From Peptostreptococcus anaerobius VPI 4330 = DSM 2949 (lineage in GTDB: Bacteria > Bacillota > Clostridia > Peptostreptococcales > Peptostreptococcaceae), in NCBI RefSeq assembly GCF_000381525.1, contig NZ_KB906624.1, positions 1 through 36,680 on the forward strand: a DNA stretch of 36,680 nt, written 5' to 3'. Position 1 is the first letter of the stretch, and each line of letters starts with the position of its first letter. Under the pieces are notes generated by a model, which was not told the origin of the DNA, did not search any database, and saw only the letters and a list, made by a program, of their open reading frames with translations. Made by a program: the position numbers and the translations under genes. This document shows positions 34,288 through 36,680 of the stretch, piece after piece.

Positions 34288-36024
34288 ATGATAAACAAGA
34301 AGACAAAGATAGTTTGTACAATGGGTCCTTCAACAGACTCAGACGACATACTAAGAGAACTTATTTTAAACGGGTTAAATGTATGTAGATTTAATTTCTC
34401 ACATGGTTCACATGAAGAACATAAGGAGAGAATGGACCGTACAAAGAGAATTAGAAAAGAATTAAATGCTCCAGTAGCAATCCTACTAGATACAAAGGGT
34501 CCAGAAATAAGGACAGGTGACTTTGAAGAGCCAATTGAGCTAGTTGAAGGCGACAAGTTCGTAGTTACAATGGATGACTGTGTTGGTAACAGAGAAAGAT
34601 GTACAGTATCTTATAAGGATATGGCTAAGGACCTAAAGGTAGGAGACACAATCCTAATAGATGACGGTCTAGTATCATTAAAGGTTGTAGAAATATCAGG
34701 ACAGGATATAATTACAAGAGTAGAGAATTCAGGTAAGGTATCTTCTAAGAAGGGTGTAAATCTTCCGGGAGTAGAAGTAAATCTTCCAGCCATTACTGAA
34801 AAGGATAGGGAAGATATAGAGTTTGGTATCGAACAGGGTATAGACTTTATAGCTGCTTCATTTGTAAGAAAGGCTGCTGACGTACTTGAAATAAGAAAGA
34901 TATTAGAAGAAAAGGGAGCAACTGACATCCAGATATTCTCAAAGATAGAGAGTCAAGAGGGTGTAGACAATATAGATGCAATTATCCAGGTATCAGACGG
35001 TATCATGGTAGCAAGAGGAGATATGGGTGTTGAGATACCTAGTGAAGAGGTGCCAATCGTTCAGAAGATGATCATATCTAAGTGTAATGAGCTTGCTAAG
35101 CCAGTAATAACAGCTACACAGATGATGGACTCAATGATCAGAAACCCAAGACCAACAAGAGCTGAGGTAACAGACGTTGCCAACGCTATATATGATGGTA
35201 CAGATGCTATCATGCTATCAGGTGAAACAGCTGCTGGTAAGTACCCAGTTGAAGCTGTAAAGGCTATGAACAGAATAGCTATTAGAACAGAAGAAACACT
35301 AGATTATTCAAATATTAGAGGATATTCAAACTGCGTAAACGGCGTAACTGTTACAGATGCTATATCACACGCTACTTGTACAACAGCTCTAGACTTAGAA
35401 GCTAGTGCTATCATAACTTGTACATCTTCAGGACATACAACTAGAATGGTGTCAAAGTTTAGACCTAAGGCACCTATCATAGCTGCAACAGCTGACGAAA
35501 GAGTAATGAGAAGAATGTCACTTACTTGGGGAGCCTACCCAGTATTATATAGACTATCTAAGAGCACTGACGAAGTGATTGATGAAGCCATAGAAGCGAC
35601 TCAGGAAGCTGGCTATGTAAATGCAGGCGACCTAGTTGTTATCACAGCAGGTGTTCCAGTTGGTAAGACAGGAAAGACTAACTTAATCAAGGTATCTACA
35701 ATAACTGAATTCATCGGAAGAGGTGTAGGTGTCGGAAGAGGTGTTGTCGAAGGTAAGGTAAGAGTAGTCAACCCAGGTGAAGAAGTAGATTTCAACGAGG
35801 GAGACATCCTAGTTACAGTAGGAACTGACAAGCAGATGGTTAAGTATATTGAAAAAGCTTCTGCAGTAGTAACTGAGACTGGTGGAATGACATCTCATGC
35901 AGCAATTGCAGGTATCAACCTAGGTGTACCTGTAGTAGTGTCAGTACAGGGTGTTACAAGCAAGGTTAAGACTGGTGATGTGATTATGGTAGAGACTGCT
36001 ATCGGGACTATTACTAGGGCTTAG
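34288..36024 (+). CDS. pyk: Pyruvate kinase with C-terminal phosphohistidine-type domain
   Basis: This 578-residue enzyme converts phosphoenolpyruvate and ADP to pyruvate and ATP. The catalytic core begins KKTKIVCTMGPSTDS and includes LLDTKGPEIRTGD (about 69-81), the catalytic Lys region IQIFSKIESQEG, ARGDMGVEIP and the TATQMMDSMIRNPRPTRAE motif. The last about 100 residues form the extra domain seen in Bacillus-type enzymes, related to the PEP-utilising mobile domain; the TETGGMTSHAAIAG motif has the conserved Thr and His. The extra domain's role is unclear in the family. The ATG has AAGGGGTGGAG upstream. pfkA and pyk probably share the promoter before pfkA. Confidence 0.98.
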   Translation: MINKKTKIVCTMGPSTDSDDILRELILNGLNVCRFNFSHGSHEEHKERMDRTKRIRKELNAPVAILLDTKGPEIRTGDFEEPIELVEGDKFVVTMDDCVGNRERCTVSYKDMAKDLKVGDTILIDDGLVSLKVVEISGQDIITRVENSGKVSSKKGVNLPGVEVNLPAITEKDREDIEFGIEQGIDFIAASFVRKAADVLEIRKILEEKGATDIQIFSKIESQEGVDNIDAIIQVSDGIMVARGDMGVEIPSEEVPIVQKMIISKCNELAKPVITATQMMDSMIRNPRPTRAEVTDVANAIYDGTDAIMLSGETAAGKYPVEAVKAMNRIAIRTEETLDYSNIRGYSNCVNGVTVTDAISHATCTTALDLEASAIITCTSSGHTTRMVSKFRPKAPIIAATADERVMRRMSLTWGAYPVLYRLSKSTDEVIDEAIEATQEAGYVNAGDLVVITAGVPVGKTGKTNLIKVSTITEFIGRGVGVGRGVVEGKVRVVNPGEEVDFNEGDILVTVGTDKQMVKYIEKASAVVTETGGMTSHAAIAGINLGVPVVVSVQGVTSKVKTGDVIMVETAIGTITRA

Positions 36025-36043
36025 TTAAAAGTTAATAATAGGT

Positions 36044-36213
36044 AAGGGTGTTATGTCTGGTTTTATAACTGGTCGATATTTTTGATACATCATATGCTTG
36101 GGTCATTAAAAATCCAATCGTTCACTGCGTTCAGTGGATTTTTGGCCATGACTCTTCGCATTGATGTATGGTAAAAATATCTCTATGTTATTTCAACCAG
36201 ACATAGCACCCTT
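36044..36213. repeat. 170-nt nested palindrome downstream of pyk
   Basis: The outer arms 36,044-36,062 and 36,195-36,213 form a 19-bp stem with one wobble pair. Inside, GATATTTTT (36,075-36,083) pairs with AAAAATATC (36,173-36,181), ATACATCA-ATGC sequences pair next, GTCAT (36,102-36,106) with ATGAC (36,148-36,152), AAAAATCCA (36,108-36,116) with TGGATTTTT (36,135-36,143), and the tip has CACTG/CAGTG. A run of five T follows the outer arm, so it may also terminate pyk. No ORF is present. A miniature transposable element is a likely origin. Confidence 0.88.
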
Positions 36214-36248
36214 TTTCGTGTTGGTGATTGGTAGTGTGTATAGATGTT

Positions 36249-36435
36249 GTAGTATATCCCTGTCGGGAGCCTGTGTAGGTATGGTTTAGTATGTCTCTGT
36301 CTGGAGCCTATGTAGAGATGTGTTGTAGTGTGTCCCTGTCGGGAACATGTGTAGGTATAGTGTAGTGTGTCTCTGTCGTGAGCCTGTGTAGGTAGTTTTA
36401 GTGTGTCCTTATCGGGAGCCTGTATAGGTAATTGA
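36249..36435 (+). repeat. Degenerate tandem repeat, about 37-bp unit, five copies
   Basis: The unit is roughly GTAGTGTGTCCCTGTC, GGGAGCCTGTGTAGGTAT and a few variable bases. Its centre (TGTC or TATC before GGGAGC) recurs at 36,261, 36,298, 36,337, 36,374 and 36,410, giving periods of 37, 39, 37 and 36. Copies differ at several positions. Units are contiguous with no spacers and no ORF runs through them. Confidence 0.85.
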
Positions 36436-36539
36436 TGTGAAATCCATTCGGGGTAAATTGAATAGTTTGAGCTATAGGTGCAGGAATAAAATAGATTTGT
36501 AATGTGCTATAACATATGTTACACAATTGAATAAAAAAA

Positions 36540-36598
36540 GAGAGGAACTCTGATACAATAGTAATATCAACAAAACCATTTAGTAAAGGAGTCCTCTC
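36540..36598 (+). promoter_or_regulatory. Hairpin that can hide the transposase ribosome-binding site
   Basis: GAGAGGAACTC (36,540-36,550) can pair with GAGTCCTCTC (36,589-36,598) with one bulged A. The right arm overlaps the end of AAAGGAG and reaches the ATG. A TACAAT lies inside the loop at 36,554-36,559. Confidence 0.5.
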
Positions 36599-36680
36599 AT
36601 GTCTATTATAACAGAAGAAATGCGTTACCGCCAAAAATTATGTGAATTTGCTAAAAAATATGGAGTTACAAAAGCCGCAA
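36599..36680 (+). CDS. Transposase, N-terminal fragment at window edge
   Basis: Twenty-seven codons are visible from the ATG at 36,599, preceded by AAAGGAG with 7-8 base spacing. The product starts MSIITEEMRYRQKLCEFA and KKYGVTKAA, which looks like the first helices of a helix-turn-helix DNA-binding domain of a DDE transposase (IS481- or IS3-like). The family is not certain because the catalytic domain is outside the window. Confidence 0.65.
   Translation, partial: MSIITEEMRYRQKLCEFAKKYGVTKAA

Larger units (their letters stand above)
36514..36680 (+). mobile_element. Insertion sequence, left end only
   Basis: TGTTACACAATTG at about 36,514 resembles a terminal repeat of an insertion sequence; the transposase start follows 85 bases later and the element runs off the window. 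The exact end is uncertain. Confidence 0.45.

Noticed and set aside
36249-36435. CRISPR array
   Set aside because: The units are degenerate and contiguous, without constant repeats and variable spacers, and no cas genes are present.

Overview
The window joins a mosaic of mobile DNA (about 1-13,960) to a block of ordinary chromosomal housekeeping genes (about 14,040-36,020), followed by repeat-rich intergenic DNA and the start of another insertion sequence. The housekeeping block is AT-rich, uses ATA, AGA and AGG codons heavily, and has the order uvrB-uvrA-sstT-uvrC-hprK-murB-PHP-rapZ-glmR-nudix-whiA-dnaE-pfkA-pyk. That content and order fit an anaerobic low-GC Firmicute of the class Clostridia. 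Peptostreptococcaceae, possibly Peptostreptococcus, is my best guess, inferred from gene content and codon usage only. I saw no tRNA, rRNA or CRISPR array.

Left part, 1-1,090: the 5' end of an IS256-family transposase (minus strand), two small minus-strand ORFs, and the C-terminal remnant of a large serine recombinase carrying an in-frame stop. At about 1,085 this AT-rich DNA abruptly meets a 5'-truncated parA, followed by an intact parB of the kind found in Tn1549-like conjugative elements. From here to about 10,560 the DNA is visibly richer in G+C, so this segment was probably imported from another gut Firmicute.

Core of the island, 2,602-10,561: two overlapping ABC half-transporters of the YbtP/YbtQ/IrtAB type (minus strand) face a TetR-family regulator across a promoter with a clear palindromic operator. 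A complete ECF transporter (S component, T component and a fused double ATPase) follows, its ATPase gene overlapping a short DtxR-family regulator with an iron-type metal site, and then a convergent XRE-type regulator. Together this looks like an iron or metallophore transport cassette with its own sensors but no biosynthetic enzymes.

Right part of the island, 10,578-13,960: a 31-bp near-perfect inverted repeat, an IS91-family (HUH, Y2) transposase broken by a one-base frameshift, and a decayed FtsX-type permease with four lesions. A 38-bp motif at 13,831-13,868 recurs in inverted orientation at 851-888, so similar sequences bracket the island.

Chromosomal part: nucleotide excision repair (uvrB, uvrA, uvrC), a Na+/serine-threonine symporter, HPr kinase, a cell-wall and carbon-control cluster (murB, a PHP hydrolase, rapZ, a membrane-anchored glmR/yvcK, a Nudix hydrolase, whiA), DNA polymerase III alpha (dnaE), and a glycolytic pair (pfkA, pyk). 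Many are separated by only a few bases or overlap. Downstream of pyk lie a 170-nt nested palindrome, a degenerate array of about 37-bp tandem repeats, and the first 27 codons of a transposase whose ribosome-binding site sits in a hairpin.
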